From Bacilli bacterium (GTDB taxonomy: Bacteria > Bacillota_I > Bacilli_A > RF39 > UBA660): a stretch of 64,000 nt of DNA. This document shows, piece after piece, positions 44,029-52,037 of this stretch (within the stretch, counting starts at the first letter, position 1; the number at the start of each line of letters is the position of its first letter). The stretch is taken from assembly GCA_017460175.1 (NCBI GenBank), contig JAFUBO010000003.1, positions 160,651 to 224,650 of the forward strand. Reading direction: 5' to 3'. The notes beneath the pieces were generated by a model that worked only from the letters and a program-made list of their open reading frames with translations, was not told the DNA's origin and made no database searches. Position numbers and translations under genes: made by a program.

Positions 44029-44522
44029 TGAGATATAATAAAATAAGAAAAATGGATATTGCGAATGGCGAAGGCGTTCGCGTATCCATATTTTTTCAAG
44101 GATGTGAATTTCACTGCTTCAACTGTTTTAATCCTGAAACTTGGGATTTTGATAAAGGACAAGAATTTACTGATAAAGAAATTGATGAGATTATTGAACT
44201 TTGTAAGCCAGATTATATTACTGGGCTTTCAATACTTGGAGGAGAACCAATGCATCCAAATAATATAGATGGTACTACAAAGTTAGCTAAGAAGTTTAAA
44301 GAAGTATATCCAAATAAAACTATATGGGCATGGTCAGGGTTCCCATTTGATACATATGTAAAGAATAAAGAGGTTTGTAAATACTTAGATGTATTAGTAG
44401 ATGGACAATTCAAAGATGAGTTAAGAAATCCTAATTTAAAATGGAGAGGTTCTGCTAATCAAAGAGTTATAGATGTTCAAAAGAGTTTAAAAAAAGGAGA
44501 AGTAGTTTTATACTGCGAATAG
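44028..44522 (+). CDS. nrdG: Anaerobic ribonucleotide reductase activating protein
   Basis: 164-aa radical-SAM activase that creates the glycyl radical on NrdD. The CxxxCxxC motif is in GCEFHCFNCFNPETWDF, followed by GLSILGGEP. Start codon shares a base with the nrdD stop. dut follows 8 bp later, so dNTP synthesis and dUTP removal are co-expressed. Confidence 0.96.
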   Translation: MRYNKIRKMDIANGEGVRVSIFFQGCEFHCFNCFNPETWDFDKGQEFTDKEIDEIIELCKPDYITGLSILGGEPMHPNNIDGTTKLAKKFKEVYPNKTIWAWSGFPFDTYVKNKEVCKYLDVLVDGQFKDELRNPNLKWRGSANQRVIDVQKSLKKGEVVLYCE

Positions 44523-44530
44523 GAGGATTT

Positions 44531-44992
44531 ATGAGTAGAGGTTTTGAAATAGCAAAGGGTTTTGAAGATAAAAATATTAATTTACCTGTTAGAAAAACTA
44601 AATTTGCAGCAGGATATGATATAGAAGCAGCAGAAGACGTAGTTATTCCTAGTTTTAAGAAAGGAATGGCTCCAACTTTAATACCAACTGGTGTTAAAGC
44701 ATATATGGAAGATGATGAAGTATTATATTTATATAATAGAAGTTCTAATCCAAAAAAGAAGGGATTAATTCTTGCTAATAGTGTTGGAGTAGTTGATAAA
44801 GATTATTATGGTAATCCTGATAATGATGGTCATATAATGTTTGCTTTCTTTAATATTAAAGATGAAGATATTACTATTAAAAAAGGTGAAGCTATAGGAC
44901 AAGGTGTGTTTGCTAAATACTTGGTTACAAATGATGATATTGCAGGTGGAGATAGAACTGGAGGATTTGGTTCTACTGATAAGAAAAATTAA
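44531..44992 (+). CDS. dut: dUTP diphosphatase
   Basis: 153-aa trimeric dUTPase-fold protein. Motif 1 AGYDIEAAEDV, motif 2 YNRSSNPKKKGL, motif 3 NSVGVVDKDYYG and C-terminal motif 5 RTGGFGSTDK are present. The insertion YGNPDNDGH after motif 3 makes it a divergent, phage- or Clostridia-like dUTPase. It hydrolyses dUTP to dUMP. AGGAGG precedes ATG 44531; third gene of the nrd operon. Confidence 0.92.
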   Translation: MSRGFEIAKGFEDKNINLPVRKTKFAAGYDIEAAEDVVIPSFKKGMAPTLIPTGVKAYMEDDEVLYLYNRSSNPKKKGLILANSVGVVDKDYYGNPDNDGHIMFAFFNIKDEDITIKKGEAIGQGVFAKYLVTNDDIAGGDRTGGFGSTDKKN

Positions 44993-44995
44993 TAT

Positions 44996-45024
44996 AAAAA
45001 CTTAAGGTTATCTTAAGTTTTTTT
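44996..45024 (+). terminator. Terminator of nrdD-nrdG-dut
   Basis: Stem AAAACTTAAG/CTTAAGTTTT, loop GTTAT, T-run. Confidence 0.88.
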
Positions 45025-45061
45025 GTTTTATATATTTATGATAAATTATTCTTATAAAGAT

Positions 45062-45302
45062 ATGAGTAAATATAATCACATAAAATCTATTCAATTGGAA
45101 AATTGAATCTAATAAATTAGATGACATTTTATTAAAACTTGCGGCTATAACTGATTATATTATTAATAATTATTCTTTTGATGTTCCTAAAACAGACGAT
45201 GAAATAATTGGTTTTATATCTAAAGCTCGTTTTAAGAAGAAAATGTTAAGTGAAAAAGAATTCAATAAATGGTTAAAACAAATGAAGAAAAAATTATTTT
45301 AA
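45062..45302 (+). pseudogene. Frameshifted small ORF upstream of the sigma factor
   Basis: An ATG at 45062 opens a short frame (MSKYNHIKSIQLEN) that stops at 45106. An overlapping +1 frame, 45084-45302, has no start codon but reads as normal protein for ~72 residues (KIESNKLDDILLKLAAITDY..., ending in WLKQMKKKLF). A one-base change in the GGAAAATTG run at 45098-45104 would join them into an ~80-aa helical protein. The predicted product is not recognised. A terminator follows. Either a real frameshift, a sequencing error in an A-run, or recoding. Confidence 0.5.
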
Positions 45303-45306
45303 AAAT

Positions 45307-45335
45307 AGAATTTGATTTTGTCGAATTCTTTTTTT
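45307..45335 (+). terminator. Terminator after the frameshifted ORF
   Basis: Stem AGAATTTGA/TCGAATTCT (one T-G pair), loop TTTTG, T-run. It shows that the preceding stretch is or was a separate transcription unit. Confidence 0.75.
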
Positions 45336-45402
45336 ATCTTGTTTTGTCGAAAGTATAGATAGTCTATTATTTTTGATTTATATTATCTTTGAAAGGAGGA
45401 TA

Positions 45403-46017
45403 ATGGAAGAGCTCTTAGAATATGATGGGTTAATATATAGTATTATAAGTAAATATCCTAAAAGGTATGATAGAGAAGATTTATATCAAGTAGCTATGGT
45501 AGGATTAATAGATGCTTTAAAACATTATAATTCTCAATATAATACTAAATTTTCTTCTTTTGCTTATTACTATATTGTAGGAGAGGTCAATAAATATGTA
45601 AGAGAAAATAGTAGTTTAAAAATTAGTAAAAGTTTAATTGATTTGAATAAGAAAATAATAAAAGCTAAAGAGATAATGACTCAAAAATTAGGACGTGTTC
45701 CTACTAATTTAGAAGTATCTTTATTTCTAGAGATAGATGAAGAATTAATTAATGAGGCTATTATAGCAACAGATGAAGTTACATCTATTGATGATAGTTA
45801 TGAAGATATTAAGAGTGATGATAATGAAACTAAAGCAGAGGTTCTTGATTTAAGAAATGAAATAAATAAGTTAAATGAATCAGAAAAGAAATTAATATTT
45901 GCGAGATATTTCAATGAACTTACTCAAAGTGAAACTTCTGATTTGTTAGGAATAAGTCAAGTACAAGTATCTAGAAATGAAGCAAAGATACTTCAAAAAT
46001 TGAAGACTAGGTTATAG
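45403..46017 (+). CDS. Sporulation-type sigma factor (SigF/SigG group)
   Basis: 204-aa sigma-70 family factor with region 2 (DREDLYQVAMVGLIDALKHY, FSSFAYYYIVGEVNKYVREN), region 3 (LGRVPTNLEVSLFLEI) and region 4.2 HTH (LTQSETSDLLGISQVQVSRNE). The last segment is nearly the same as in SigF/SigG of B. subtilis. It is followed by spoVAC-spoVAD-spoVAE, as spoIIA-sigF is followed by spoVA in Bacillus. No spoIIAA/spoIIAB anti-sigma genes precede it. ATG 45403 follows GAAAGGAGG closely. Whether it is SigF or SigG cannot be decided by eye. Confidence 0.88.
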   Translation: MEELLEYDGLIYSIISKYPKRYDREDLYQVAMVGLIDALKHYNSQYNTKFSSFAYYYIVGEVNKYVRENSSLKISKSLIDLNKKIIKAKEIMTQKLGRVPTNLEVSLFLEIDEELINEAIIATDEVTSIDDSYEDIKSDDNETKAEVLDLRNEINKLNESEKKLIFARYFNELTQSETSDLLGISQVQVSRNEAKILQKLKTRL

Positions 46018-46055
46018 TTTTCTTTTTTTTGGGAAAAATAATCTTAGGTGATTTT

Positions 46056-46496
46056 ATGAAAAATATAAAATATGAGTTGATTGCGAATTCACATAAAGCC
46101 CCTGAACATAGGATTAGAAATTCTTTTGTTGCTTTTATGAGTGGCGGATTTATGGGCTTTTTGGCTGAGCTAATAATAGAAGCGTTATGTAATTGGTTTA
46201 ATATAAGTAGAACAGAAAGTTCTACTTACATGATAATTATTTTTATATTTTTTGCTTGCTTATTTACGGCTTTAGGTTTTTTTGATAAATGGGTTAATCA
46301 TTTAAGATGTGGTTTAATTATTCCGATTACAGGATTTGCCCATTCAATGATGAGTAGCAGTTTAGATTATAAAAGAGAAGGTCCTATATATGGAATAGGA
46401 TCTAATATGTTTCATTTAGCAGGTAGTGTAATTATTTATGGTGTAGTAGCGGCTTTTATATTTGGTTTAATTAGATATTTGGGAGGTATACAATGA
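46056..46496 (+). CDS. spoVAC: Stage V sporulation protein AC
   Basis: 146-aa membrane protein with about four helices. Family features: early VAFMSGGFMGF, then IPITGFAHSMMSSSLDYKREG and GIGSNMFHLAGSVIIYGVVAAFIFG. SpoVAC is a mechanosensitive channel component that moves Ca-dipicolinate in forespores. ATG 46056 follows TTAGGTGAT. ATGA overlap with spoVAD. Confidence 0.92.
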   Translation: MKNIKYELIANSHKAPEHRIRNSFVAFMSGGFMGFLAELIIEALCNWFNISRTESSTYMIIIFIFFACLFTALGFFDKWVNHLRCGLIIPITGFAHSMMSSSLDYKREGPIYGIGSNMFHLAGSVIIYGVVAAFIFGLIRYLGGIQ

Positions 46497-47482
46497 CTTT
46501 TTTTTATGACAACGTATATATTAACAATACATCTACTATAACAGGTCCATATGAAAATAAAGGACCACTTAAAACTTATTTTGATAAGTCTTATAGAGAT
46601 TTGTATATGGGAGAAAAATCTTTTGAAAAAGGTGAAATAAAACTTGTTAAAGAAGCTTTATCTATGATACTTAAAAAGACTAAAAAATCTAAAAAAGATA
46701 TAGATTTAGTAATAGGTGGGGATTTATTAAACCAAATTGCGGCATCTACTTATGGATGTTTAGGAGTAGGAAAAAGTTTTATTGGGATATATAGTGCCTG
46801 TAGTAATAGTGTTTTAAGTTTAATAATAGCTGCTAATTTCATTGATAAAGGATTAATTAACAATAGTATTTGTGTTGTTTCATCTCATAATATGACAAGT
46901 GAAAAACAATTCCGTTATCCTACTGAGTATGGAGCACCAAGACCTAATAGTGCAACATTTACATCTACAGGTGCAGCTTCTTGTTTATTAAGTAATAAAA
47001 AAAGTAATGTAAAAGTGGAGTGCGCAACTTTAGGAAAAATTGTAGATTATTCACAGAATGATCCTAATGATATGGGGCGTGTTATGGCGCCTGCTGCTAT
47101 TGATACACTTGTTCAACATTTTAAAGATACTAATAGAAAACCTAGTGATTATGATTTAATAGTTACTGGTGATTTAGGACTTTATGGAAAAGAAATATTA
47201 AAGGATTATTTAAAAGAAAATTATGATATTACATTAGATAATTATGATGACTGTGGTGTAATGTTATATGATTTAAAAATGCAAAAGGATGTTAAAGCTG
47301 GTGGTAGTGGTCCTGTATGTAGTGCTTTAGTTACTTACTCATATATATATGAATTGTTGAAAACAAAGAAATTAAAAAAGGTATTAGTACTTGCAACTGG
47401 TGCTTTGTTTTCTCCTATACTTTTGTACCAAAAAGAAAATATAAATTCAATATGTCATGCAATTAGTTTGGAGGCGATTTAA
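46493..47482 (+). CDS. spoVAD: Stage V sporulation protein AD
   Basis: 329-aa thiolase-fold protein (ketoacyl-synthase-like) that binds dipicolinic acid in spore formers. YNNTSTITGPYENKGPL start, GVGKSFIGIYSACSNSVLSL at the position of the thiolase Cys, GAPRPNSATFTSTGA and C-terminal GGSGPVCSALVT are typical SpoVAD segments. Coupled to spoVAC and spoVAE. Confidence 0.95.
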   Translation: MTFFYDNVYINNTSTITGPYENKGPLKTYFDKSYRDLYMGEKSFEKGEIKLVKEALSMILKKTKKSKKDIDLVIGGDLLNQIAASTYGCLGVGKSFIGIYSACSNSVLSLIIAANFIDKGLINNSICVVSSHNMTSEKQFRYPTEYGAPRPNSATFTSTGAASCLLSNKKSNVKVECATLGKIVDYSQNDPNDMGRVMAPAAIDTLVQHFKDTNRKPSDYDLIVTGDLGLYGKEILKDYLKENYDITLDNYDDCGVMLYDLKMQKDVKAGGSGPVCSALVTYSYIYELLKTKKLKKVLVLATGALFSPILLYQKENINSICHAISLEAI

Positions 47483-47833
47483 TTGTTACTTTTTTATTCA
47501 TTTTTGTTTTGTGGATTTATTTGTCTTATAGGACAAATAATATTAGATAATACTAAATTAACACCAGGGCATATTACTTCTATGTTTGTAGTTATTGGGG
47601 TGTTATTAGATACTTTCAATATATATGACAAGATTATTAAAGTGGTTGGTGGTGGAGCTAGTTTACCAATTACTTCTTTTGGACATTTATTAGTACATGG
47701 TGCCTTATCAGAAGCTAAAAAGATGGGGATTATAGGTATATTTAATGGTGTTTTAAAATTTTGCTCTGCAGGAATAGTAGCTGCTATTTTATTTTCATTT
47801 ATATTTACAATTATATTTAAACCACGTGATTAA
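47483..47833 (+). CDS. spoVAE: Stage V sporulation protein AE (SpoVAEb type)
   Basis: 116-aa membrane protein homologous to the channel subunit SpoVAEb: FLFCGFICLIGQIILDNTKLTPG, GGGASLPITSFGHLLVHGAL and GVLKFCSAGIVAAILF. TTG 47483 is the start, with GGAGGCGAT upstream; it lies directly on the spoVAD stop. Last gene of the sigma-spoVAC-D-E operon. SpoVAF and gerA-type genes are absent nearby. Confidence 0.92.
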   Translation: MLLFYSFLFCGFICLIGQIILDNTKLTPGHITSMFVVIGVLLDTFNIYDKIIKVVGGGASLPITSFGHLLVHGALSEAKKMGIIGIFNGVLKFCSAGIVAAILFSFIFTIIFKPRD

Positions 47834-47837
47834 TTTT

Positions 47838-47851
47838 ATGTAAATTTACAT
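47838..47851. repeat. 14-bp perfect palindrome after spoVAE
   Basis: ATGTAAATTTACAT, 4 bp after the spoVAE stop and ~70 bp before the next start. No T-run follows, so it is more like an operator than a terminator. Confidence 0.4.
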
Positions 47852-47923
47852 ATGTTTCACAAAATATGATAGTAAAAACAGATGCAAATATTATATAATG
47901 AGTTAAAGAGTAGAGGTGAGTTT

Positions 47924-48064
47924 ATGTATACGGCATATTTGATATTTACCATTATTTTATTTTTATCATTTATTACAGGTATGGTTTTGATATTAGTCGA
48001 GCATGAACCAAAGAAAAATGAATTAGTAGATAATCATATAATAGTAGATAGTGAGATTCTATGA
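47924..48064 (+). CDS. Small membrane protein ahead of the class B sortase
   Basis: 46 aa, mostly one membrane helix (~2-25) with a short acidic cytoplasmic tail. AGAGGTGAG precedes ATG 47924 and TATAAT (47894-47899) lies upstream; the in-frame ATG at 47882 is before the -10 and not used. ATGA-type overlap with srtB suggests tight coupling. Function unknown. Confidence 0.55.
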   Translation: MYTAYLIFTIILFLSFITGMVLILVEHEPKKNELVDNHIIVDSEIL

Positions 48065-48984
48065 TTAAAAAGATAATTGATATTTTTGAAAAAATTGAAG
48101 ATATTGTTTATAAAATATGTTTAATATTTTCAAAGGGATTTTTCTTTTATTTTTATTTATTAACTGATTTATTATATAAAATTATACCTCTATCTTTTTT
48201 TAAAAAATTGAAAGAATTTTTTAAAGAAAAACAAACAGATACTGTGGCATTTTTATTTGTTGTTTTATTATTTTTTGTAGGTGTATTTATTGATGTGTAT
48301 TTTTATCCTAATGATGATATTAAACACATTGATAATAGTATAATTAATGGAAATGTTTCTTATAAGAAAACAAGTATAAATAAACATGATTTAAATTTAT
48401 ATCGTAGTTATTCTAAAATGGATATTAATTCGGTATCTTTAGCTGATTTAAGAAAAGATAATGATGAAATAGTTTCTTGGTTAATGGTTGATGGTACTTC
48501 TATAAATTATCCAATAGTAAAGGGAAATGATAATGATTATTATTTAAATCATAATATTATGAAAGATGTTAAGAGTAGTGGATGGACATTTATGGATTAT
48601 CGTAATTCTATAGATTTGTCTGATGATAATACCATATTTTATGGACATAATTTAATTAATAAGACTGGATTTGGTAGTTTAATTAATTTATTTGAAAAAA
48701 AATGGTATGATGAATCTAATCATTATGTTGTAGTTTTAAATGATAAAGGTAAATATATTTATGAAGTATTTTCTGTTTATACTATAGAACCTGAACTTTA
48801 CTATTTACAAAATAATTTTACTAATAAAAATGATTATTTAGAATTTTTAACAACTTTAAAGAATAGAAGTATATTTAATTTTAATTTAAATTTAAATAGT
48901 AAAGATAAAATTATAACTTTATCTACATGTACTGATGATAATAAAGAAAGAAGAGTAGTACATGCTAAATTAATAAAAAAATAA
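48061..48984 (+). CDS. srtB: Class B sortase
   Basis: 307 aa. An unusual N-terminal part with two hydrophobic segments (~20-45 and ~62-82) precedes the sortase domain. Class B features: VSWLMVDGTSINYPIVKGNDNDYYLNHN, GWTFMDYRNS, catalytic His in FYGHNLIN, Cys in LSTCTDD and Arg in KERRVVHAK seven to eight residues later. It joins surface or pilin-like proteins to the wall. No sorting-signal substrate lies adjacent. Overlaps the small upstream gene by 4 bp. Confidence 0.92.
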   Translation: MIKKIIDIFEKIEDIVYKICLIFSKGFFFYFYLLTDLLYKIIPLSFFKKLKEFFKEKQTDTVAFLFVVLLFFVGVFIDVYFYPNDDIKHIDNSIINGNVSYKKTSINKHDLNLYRSYSKMDINSVSLADLRKDNDEIVSWLMVDGTSINYPIVKGNDNDYYLNHNIMKDVKSSGWTFMDYRNSIDLSDDNTIFYGHNLINKTGFGSLINLFEKKWYDESNHYVVVLNDKGKYIYEVFSVYTIEPELYYLQNNFTNKNDYLEFLTTLKNRSIFNFNLNLNSKDKIITLSTCTDDNKERRVVHAKLIKK

Positions 48985-49008
48985 AACTTTCCATATTGGA
49001 AAGTTTTT
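48984..49008. terminator. Bidirectional terminator
   Basis: Stem AAAACTTTCC/GGAAAGTTTT, loop ATATT, between srtB and the minus-strand RNHCP gene. Confidence 0.85.
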
Positions 49009-49309
49009 AATTTATATTAGATACTTTTATTATTTCAAGCATATCATCATCTTTAGCTATAATGTTTTTATGAATTTCATTACATTTAGTACATTTATAA
49101 ACTATTTTATATGTATCTTTATATTTTTCTATTTGAGATGGTTTTAATAATCCTTTACAAGTATTTAATCTATCTCCTGGGTTTATATCAACATGCTTTG
49201 AATATAGACAATAGGGGCAATGATCTCTTGATGTATAACCAAGTGGTTTTACATTTTTACCACAGTTTTCACAGATAAATCCTTCATCTAATTCATTAAA
49301 TCTTTTCAT
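49007..49309 (-). CDS. RNHCP-family zinc-ribbon protein
   Basis: 100 aa, cysteine-rich. FICENCGKNV, DHCPYCLYSKHVD, GDRLNTCKGLLKP and YKCTKCNEIHKNIIAKDD match the RNHCP domain; the family's RNHCP core here reads SRDHCP. Probably two zinc ribbons. Family function unknown, sometimes linked to RNA biology. Minus-strand TTAGGTGAAT precedes the ATG. Single-gene unit. Confidence 0.85.
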   Translation of the reverse strand: MKRFNELDEGFICENCGKNVKPLGYTSRDHCPYCLYSKHVDINPGDRLNTCKGLLKPSQIEKYKDTYKIVYKCTKCNEIHKNIIAKDDDMLEIIKVSNIN

Positions 49310-49410
49310 AAATTCACCTAATTTAATTATATCATAATATATAATCTAAAATAGATATTTTATTATTTTTTTGTTTTATGATATAATCTTTATAGTTCGG
49401 AAGTGATAAG

Positions 49411-50127
49411 ATGGAAATGGAATTTAAAATTAATGATTTTGAAGGACCACTAGATTTATTATTACATTTAATTAAAGAATCTAAGATGGATATTATGAAT
49501 ATTGAAATAGAATCTATTACTAAACAATATGTTGATTTTTTGGAAAAACAGGAGAAAATGAATTTAGAAGTATCTTCAGAATATTTAGTACTTGCTTCAG
49601 AATTAATTGAAATTAAATCTAAATTGTTACTTCCAAATAATAAATTAGAAGAAGAAGATGAAGTAGATCCTCGTGAAGAATTGATTAATAGATTATTAGA
49701 ATATCAAGCATATAAAGATATTACAAAAGTACTTCAAGAAAAAGAATTATTAAGACGTGATATATTTACTAAACTACCTGAAAACTATAATAATTATGCG
49801 GAAGAGGTACATGAAATACATTCTGATGTGACATTGGATGATTTGATATTAGCTTTTCAAAAGTATTATCAAAGAAAATTAGATAGTAAGCCATTGAAAA
49901 CAAAAATTACTGTTAATGAAATCAGTGTTTCGTCTAGAAGAAGTGAGATAAAGCATTTATTAAAAAGTAAAAAGAGATTATCGTTTTTTGAATTATTTCC
50001 TATAGTTACGAAAGAATATATTGTTGCGACATTTTTGGCAATACTTGAAATGGCTAAAAATAGGGAAATAAAAATTACTCAAGAAGAAAATTTTGATGAT
50101 ATTATTTGTGAGGTGGTAAAAGCATGA
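49411..50127 (+). CDS. scpA: Segregation and condensation protein A
   Basis: 238-aa kleisin subunit bridging SMC heads. N-terminal FKINDFEGPLDLLLHLIKES and VDFLEKQEKMNLEVSSEYLVLAS are typical, and a winged-helix C-terminus follows. Extended -10 TGATATAAT (49379-49387) and GGAAGTGAT precede ATG 49411. ATGA overlap with scpB. Confidence 0.96.
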   Translation: MEMEFKINDFEGPLDLLLHLIKESKMDIMNIEIESITKQYVDFLEKQEKMNLEVSSEYLVLASELIEIKSKLLLPNNKLEEEDEVDPREELINRLLEYQAYKDITKVLQEKELLRRDIFTKLPENYNNYAEEVHEIHSDVTLDDLILAFQKYYQRKLDSKPLKTKITVNEISVSSRRSEIKHLLKSKKRLSFFELFPIVTKEYIVATFLAILEMAKNREIKITQEENFDDIICEVVKA

Positions 50128-50708
50128 GTAAAGCAGTACTTGAAGGGCTTTTGTTTGTCGTAGGTGAAGAAGGATTAACTCTTGATCAAATAGAAGATGT
50201 ATTAGAAATAAGTGAAGAAGAATCAAAAAATTTAATAATGGAATTAAAGAAGGATTATGAAGATGAATCTCGTGGTTTAAGAATAGATTTTTTAGGTAAT
50301 AGATTCAAATTAACTACTAAGTTTGAACATAAAGAGTATTATCAAAAATTAATAGAAAATCCAGAAACTAATACTTTATCACAAGCAGCGCTTGAGACTT
50401 TAGCAATTATTGCTTATAATGAACCAATAACTCGTGTTCAAGTTGATGCGATAAGAGGAGTTGGTTCTGTTTCAATTATTCGTAAATTGGTTGCGAAAGG
50501 TTTTATTAAAGAAAGTGGTAGAAGTGAATTACCAGGACGTCCTATTTTGTATGAGACAACTAATGAATTTTTAGATTATTTTGGTCTTGCCTCTACAAAT
50601 GATTTACCAGATATATCTGAAATTGTTTCTGAAGAAGTAGATGAAGTGGATGATAATAATGATTTATATACTTCAAAATATACAGAAAAAGAATTAGTAG
50701 AAGAATAA
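50124..50708 (+). CDS. scpB: Segregation and condensation protein B
   Basis: 194 aa. Two winged-helix domains: LEGLLFVVGEEGLTLDQIEDV and ALETLAIIAYNEPITRVQVDAIRGV are hallmark ScpB segments, with an acidic C-terminal tail. Forms the SMC-ScpAB condensin. Usual rluB/ylmE neighbours are not here; a tRNA gene follows. Confidence 0.96.
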   Translation: MSKAVLEGLLFVVGEEGLTLDQIEDVLEISEEESKNLIMELKKDYEDESRGLRIDFLGNRFKLTTKFEHKEYYQKLIENPETNTLSQAALETLAIIAYNEPITRVQVDAIRGVGSVSIIRKLVAKGFIKESGRSELPGRPILYETTNEFLDYFGLASTNDLPDISEIVSEEVDEVDDNNDLYTSKYTEKELVEE

Positions 50709-50718
50709 TTATTTTTAT

Positions 50719-50727
50719 GCTATAATT
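50719..50727 (+). promoter_or_regulatory. Extended -10 promoter of tRNA-Leu
   Basis: TGC-TATAAT 12 bp before the mature tRNA end; no clear -35. Confidence 0.6.
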
Positions 50728-50738
50728 ATTTATAGCTG

Positions 50739-50824
50739 CTCCCATGGCGGAATTGGTAGACGCGGCAGACTCAAAATCTGCTTCTAGCGATAGAGTTCCG
50801 GTTCAAGTCCGGATGGGAGCACCA
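50739..50824 (+). tRNA. tRNA-Leu (anticodon CAA)
   Basis: 86 nt including an encoded CCA. Acceptor stem GCTCCCA/TGGGAGC, anticodon stem GCAGA/TCTGC with loop CTCAAAA (anticodon CAA, reads TTG), long variable arm typical of tRNA-Leu, and T arm with GGTTCAAGTCC. Own promoter and terminator. Confidence 0.97.
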
Positions 50825-50831
50825 TAAATAT

Positions 50832-50858
50832 AACTAACTTAATGTTAGTTTTTTTTAT
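50832..50858 (+). terminator. Terminator of tRNA-Leu
   Basis: Stem AACTAAC/GTTAGTT, loop TTAAT, T-run. Confidence 0.85.
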
Positions 50859-50924
50859 TTATATATGATAAACTATAATTAGTAATATTCTATGATGGTA
50901 AATATACTAAAGAAGTAAGTAGTA

Positions 50925-50953
50925 TTGTTTGTTTAAACATAATTTGATATAAT
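50925..50953 (+). promoter_or_regulatory. Promoter of the signal-peptidase-like operon
   Basis: TTGTTT (50925-50930), 17 bp, extended -10 TGA-TATAAT (50945-50953). Confidence 0.75.
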
Positions 50954-50971
50954 TTTTGATAAGGTGATACA

Positions 50972-51451
50972 ATGAAAAAAGTAATTAATATAGTATGGAA
51001 TATATTACAAGTAATTATAGTTATATATGTTATTTTGATTGTTTCATTTATGTTTTTTTCAAATAAATATGGTTATAGTGAAATAGGTAAATATGTATTA
51101 GATGCTGATAATAATTATCTATTAATTATAAAGAAAAGTAAGGATATTAAAATAGGTGATTATATTTATTATTATTCTGTAGTAGATGAAAAATATAAGA
51201 TTGTTTCTGACAATGTTACTACTATTGATGATAAATTGTATAATACTAATAACAATAAAAATATTAATAAAACTATGATAATAGGTAAAGCTACTAAAAA
51301 AATAGGTGGTATAGGATTTATATTAAATAAAATGGATGATAAGTTTAGTTTTTTATTCTTTGTTTTAATACCAATATTTATTGTATTCGTATATCAAGTA
51401 TATAAATTTATTAGTGGAAATGTCTATTTAAAAGAAAAAAGTGGGTTGTGA
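50972..51451 (+). CDS. Signal-peptidase-I-like membrane protein, degenerate
   Basis: 159 aa with an N-terminal (~8-30) and a C-terminal (~126-147) membrane helix around a small beta domain: DIKIGDYIYYY, MIIGKATKKIGGIGF. The layout equals the SipW/archaeal-type signal peptidase encoded next, but the Ser and His/Lys motifs are absent. AAGGTGATAC precedes ATG 50972. Coupled by overlap to the following gene. Likely an inactive paralogue or partner; inference from fold pattern and position. Confidence 0.6.
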   Translation: MKKVINIVWNILQVIIVIYVILIVSFMFFSNKYGYSEIGKYVLDADNNYLLIIKKSKDIKIGDYIYYYSVVDEKYKIVSDNVTTIDDKLYNTNNNKNINKTMIIGKATKKIGGIGFILNKMDDKFSFLFFVLIPIFIVFVYQVYKFISGNVYLKEKSGL

Positions 51452-51453
51452 TT

Positions 51454-52029
51454 ATGAAAAAAGTATTTGGTGTATGTTTTGATATTATTAAATATTTATA
51501 TTTAATGATGTTAATTATTTATTTAGTATTCATTTGTATTCACAGAATTAGTATAGATAATAGTATATTTGGATATAGATTATTTACTATTAATAATAAT
51601 GAAATGTATCCTAAATATAAAGTAAATGATATAGTAATTGTAGAAGATGTAGATAATTCTAAATTAAAAGTTGGAGATGATATATCATATATTGGGGATT
51701 GTTGTGGACAAGGTGGTATGACTATTAATCATCAAATAATTAAAATTGATAATGAAGAAAATAAAATTATTACTAAGGGTATTAATAGTCCAATTGAAGA
51801 TCCTGAAATTAAATATAAACAAGTGATTGGTAAAATAGTAGGAATATTACCGGGAATTAATTTTTTACATCATATATTGAAAAATCAAATAGGTTTTTTT
51901 GTAGTTGTTTTTTTACCAATAGTGATTACTGTAATTGTTTTAATAATAAAAACTATTAAAGATATAAAAATTGAAAAAGAAGAATTAAAAGAGAAAACTA
52001 ATAAAAAAGAAGATATAGAAATACTATAG
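51454..52029 (+). CDS. SipW-like signal peptidase homologue, catalytic Ser replaced
   Basis: 191 aa. Two membrane helices (~12-32 and ~146-170) flank a signal-peptidase domain: YRLFTINNNEMYPKYKVNDIVIV, LKVGDDISYI, TINHQIIKID, KGINSPIEDP and VIGKIVGILPGI align with SipW-type enzymes. The SGSMeP serine motif reads NNEMYP (Glu50), while the downstream His93 remains. Proteolysis therefore looks unlikely. ATG 51454 is chosen over GTG 51448. Lys/Glu-rich C-terminal tail. Confidence 0.75.
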   Translation: MKKVFGVCFDIIKYLYLMMLIIYLVFICIHRISIDNSIFGYRLFTINNNEMYPKYKVNDIVIVEDVDNSKLKVGDDISYIGDCCGQGGMTINHQIIKIDNEENKIITKGINSPIEDPEIKYKQVIGKIVGILPGINFLHHILKNQIGFFVVVFLPIVITVIVLIIKTIKDIKIEKEELKEKTNKKEDIEIL

Positions 52030-52037
52030 GTGGTTTA

